6,746 nucleotides of DNA from positions 1 to 6,746 of the forward strand of contig URWL01000107.1 in NCBI GenBank assembly GCA_900551465.1, read 5' to 3'. Both the position numbers and the translations under genes were made by a program. Below the pieces are notes generated by a model that worked only from the letters and a program-made list of their open reading frames with translations, ran no database searches and was not told the DNA's origin. The DNA comes from an uncultured Blautia sp. Its GTDB lineage: Bacteria; Bacillota; Clostridia; Lachnospirales; Lachnospiraceae. This document shows, piece after piece, positions 4,976 through 6,746 of this stretch. How positions within the stretch are numbered: the first letter of the stretch is position 1; every line of letters starts with the position of its first letter.

Positions 4976-6208
4976 TTAGTTTCTTCTCAGCGCCTCGATC
5001 GGACTCAGCTTTGCCGCCTTTCTTGCCGGATAAATTCCAAAAAATACACCCACTGCACAGGAAAACAGCGTAGCAAACAGAATCACACTCAAACTGATGC
5101 CGGGACTGATGGTCATCTGCATACTGACACTGATCACACTGCAGATTCCATAAGCACCGATAATTCCAAGTATAATTCCTATAATACCTCCGATTACCGT
5201 AAGGATCGCTGCCTCTGCCAGAAACTGCAGCATAATAGAGGAGGTTTTGGCTCCAAGAGATTTACGGATACCGATCTCCCTGGTACGTTCCGTCACAGAC
5301 ACCAGCATGATATTCATAACGCCTATACCGCCTACAAGCAGGGAAATACCTGCAACAAAAGAAATAAAGGCCGTTACCATTCCAAGCATCTGGTTCATGG
5401 ATTTCATCACATCCTGGAAATTCTGAACCTGAAAATATTCGTCTCCGGCACACTGATGCCGTTTTTCCAGGACATGAATGATTTCATTAGCTGTTTTCTG
5501 GGAATCCCGGCTGGTATCTGACTGTATCGTCACGGAATAAAAATAATCCACATCTCCTACCAGTTCATTCATAGCAGAATAAGGAATATTTATATTAACC
5601 GGCATTCCTTCATAAGTGTAGCTGACAAAAGTACCATTTTCCTTCTGAGTAGTCACACCTACGATACGAAAACTTTTTGTTACGTCGTAACAGGTAATGT
5701 CAATGCTCATCCCCACCACATCATCTGTTCCAAAAAGTCTTCTGGCATCGGAATCTGAAATCACACATACCGGCTTGGCTTCCTCCACTTCCCGCTCACC
5801 AAAATAAGTACCGTACTTCATATCCGCATTATTGATCATTTTGGCATCCGGTCCCTCTGCAGTAACCATCAGGTCAAAGGTGCCCTTCCCGGTCATAGTC
5901 TCTCCATTATAAGAATCCGCCACACTGACACCTTCTACATACTTCAGATCCCGGATTTCCTGAAGATCCTCCGGTGTGATCCAAATCTCTTCTGACATAC
6001 CCTCACTGCTGACATAAATATAGATCTGGCCTCCGCCAATATCACTGATCTCTGAATTCATCTGATTCTTGGTTCCTTCGCCAATAGACACAATGGCAAT
6101 AACCGAGGCAATTCCAATGATAATGCCCAGCATGGTCAAAAAAGATCTTCCCTTATTTGCCCGGATGTTCTGAACTGCCATTTTTACATATTCATAAAAT
6201 CCATTCAT
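4976..6208 (-). CDS. MacB/FtsX-family ABC transporter permease
   Basis: This 410-residue membrane protein has the standard MacB/FtsX plan. A short cytoplasmic N-terminus (Q13-NIRANKGRS) leads to TM1 (about 22-43), then a large extracytoplasmic core domain (44-275). TM2 (277-302) is followed by the cytoplasmic coupling segment S304-VTERTREIGIRKSLGA320. TM3 (331-354) and TM4 (370-392) precede the closing Y393-PARKAAKLSPIEALRR. The protein would dimerise and work by mechanotransmission with a separate ATPase, exporting a peptide, antibiotic or lipoprotein-like substrate. It lacks the ATPase domain that is fused in Gram-negative MacB. Its ATG overlaps the adaptor stop by 1 nt (TGATG), and GGAGAGG lies 7 nt upstream, so the two are co-translated. 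No U-tailed terminator follows it. Substrate is unknown. Confidence 0.93.
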   Translation of the reverse strand: MNGFYEYVKMAVQNIRANKGRSFLTMLGIIIGIASVIAIVSIGEGTKNQMNSEISDIGGGQIYIYVSSEGMSEEIWITPEDLQEIRDLKYVEGVSVADSYNGETMTGKGTFDLMVTAEGPDAKMINNADMKYGTYFGEREVEEAKPVCVISDSDARRLFGTDDVVGMSIDITCYDVTKSFRIVGVTTQKENGTFVSYTYEGMPVNINIPYSAMNELVGDVDYFYSVTIQSDTSRDSQKTANEIIHVLEKRHQCAGDEYFQVQNFQDVMKSMNQMLGMVTAFISFVAGISLLVGGIGVMNIMLVSVTERTREIGIRKSLGAKTSSIMLQFLAEAAILTVIGGIIGIILGIIGAYGICSVISVSMQMTISPGISLSVILFATLFSCAVGVFFGIYPARKAAKLSPIEALRRN

Positions 6209-6746
6209 CAGGCATCCTCTCCTGTCATTGCCTCAAGAGGATCGGAAGTCATCGGCTCTGCTGCCATTCCTTCCTGAAGTCCTCCTATGTCACGGATCAC
6301 TGTGTCGCCTTCCTTCAGTCCGGAAGTTACTTCTATATATTCATCAGAAGATATCCCCGTCTCAATATTTTTACGGGCAACCGTACCATTTTCAAGTACA
6401 TAGCAGAAGGAGCCTTCTTTTCCGATATTTACCACCTCTGCCGGAAGTATGACCACATCATTTGCAGAGGCTGCCTGGATAGTCACCTTTGCATCTACTC
6501 CAAGAAATACATTTTCATCCGGATGGTCGATTCTTACTCTTGCAGAGATCAAAGAAGCACCTTTTTCGTTTTGTGTGGCAATATGGCTTACAGAAGTCAC
6601 CGTTCCCTCATAAGTCTTGCCTGCAAGGGTAATAGAAGCCTTTTGGTCTTCCTTGATCTTATCGTAATCATATTTGGAAATATTTACATCTACATCTACC
6701 CGGTCCGTATTCTGCAAAGTAAAAAGCTCCATTCCCTGAGTAGCAG
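6208..6746 (-). CDS. HlyD/MacA-type efflux adaptor subunit, 5' end outside the window
   Basis: The visible 178 residues are the C-terminal part of a membrane fusion or adaptor protein that links a MacB-type permease to the cell exterior. The reading frame stays open to the window edge (…ATQG before the first Met), and the sequence around it resembles the return strand of the lipoyl domain. The Met at 6732 is therefore internal, not the start. The rest shows the beta-barrel domain (around IKEDQKASITLAGKTYEGTV and the GVDAKVTI strand) and a membrane-proximal domain (VVILPAEVV, then GSFCYVLENGTVARKNIETG, then SGLKEGDTVI). An acidic tail (EAMTGEDA) ends the protein. It overlaps the permease start by 1 nt. 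The promoter and N-terminal membrane anchor lie beyond the right edge. Family assignment is firm; the substrate is unknown. Confidence 0.9.
   Translation of the reverse strand, partial: ATQGMELFTLQNTDRVDVDVNISKYDYDKIKEDQKASITLAGKTYEGTVTSVSHIATQNEKGASLISARVRIDHPDENVFLGVDAKVTIQAASANDVVILPAEVVNIGKEGSFCYVLENGTVARKNIETGISSDEYIEVTSGLKEGDTVIRDIGGLQEGMAAEPMTSDPLEAMTGEDA

Noticed and set aside
1..6746. CRISPR array, insertion sequence, toxin-antitoxin or phage defence system
   Set aside because: No spaced repeats, transposase, terminal inverted repeats of IS type, or recognised defence proteins are present. The genes are a nitroreductase, a kinase, a ParA pair, a tRNA and an exporter.

Overview
The window looks like chromosomal DNA from a low-to-moderate GC Firmicute, most likely a gut Clostridium of the Lachnospiraceae type. 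This rests on strong GGAGG-type ribosome binding sites, sigma-A promoters with TTGaca/TAtaaT boxes, U-tailed hairpin terminators, a Hanks-type kinase with a beta-propeller-like outer domain, and a MacA/MacB-like exporter in a genome with Gram-positive style signals. The assignment is an inference from style and protein families, not from a database match.

Layout from left to right. Positions 1-165 hold the promoter and leader of a small nitroreductase gene (166-702, + strand). This gene converges on a transmembrane Ser/Thr protein kinase (796-2922, - strand), and a long two-way terminator hairpin (732-791) separates them. Between the kinase start and the next gene lies a 349-bp non-coding region (2923-3271). 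It holds several hairpins, a perfect 14-bp palindrome, two possible face-to-face promoters and a roughly 90-nt foldable segment. Next comes a two-gene - strand operon: a ParA/Soj-family ATPase (3627-4418) and, overlapping its 3' end, a small Lys/Ala/Thr-rich basic protein (3272-3640) with a GTG start. A second non-coding region (4419-4779) holds the parA promoter and unexplained small repeats. It ends in the terminator of a tRNA-Arg(ACG) gene (4780-4853, - strand), which has a near-consensus promoter and an A-tract upstream element. The right end is a - strand exporter operon: the C-terminal part of a HlyD/MacA-type adaptor (6208-6746, running off the window) overlapping by 1 nt with a MacB/FtsX-type permease (4976-6208).

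Functionally these are four separate units rather than one system: a redox enzyme, a one-gene membrane signalling kinase, a ParA-based positioning or segregation module without ParB, and an ABC export operon whose ATPase is not in the window. The least ordinary parts are the ParA plus disordered basic partner pair and the structured intergenic region between it and the kinase.
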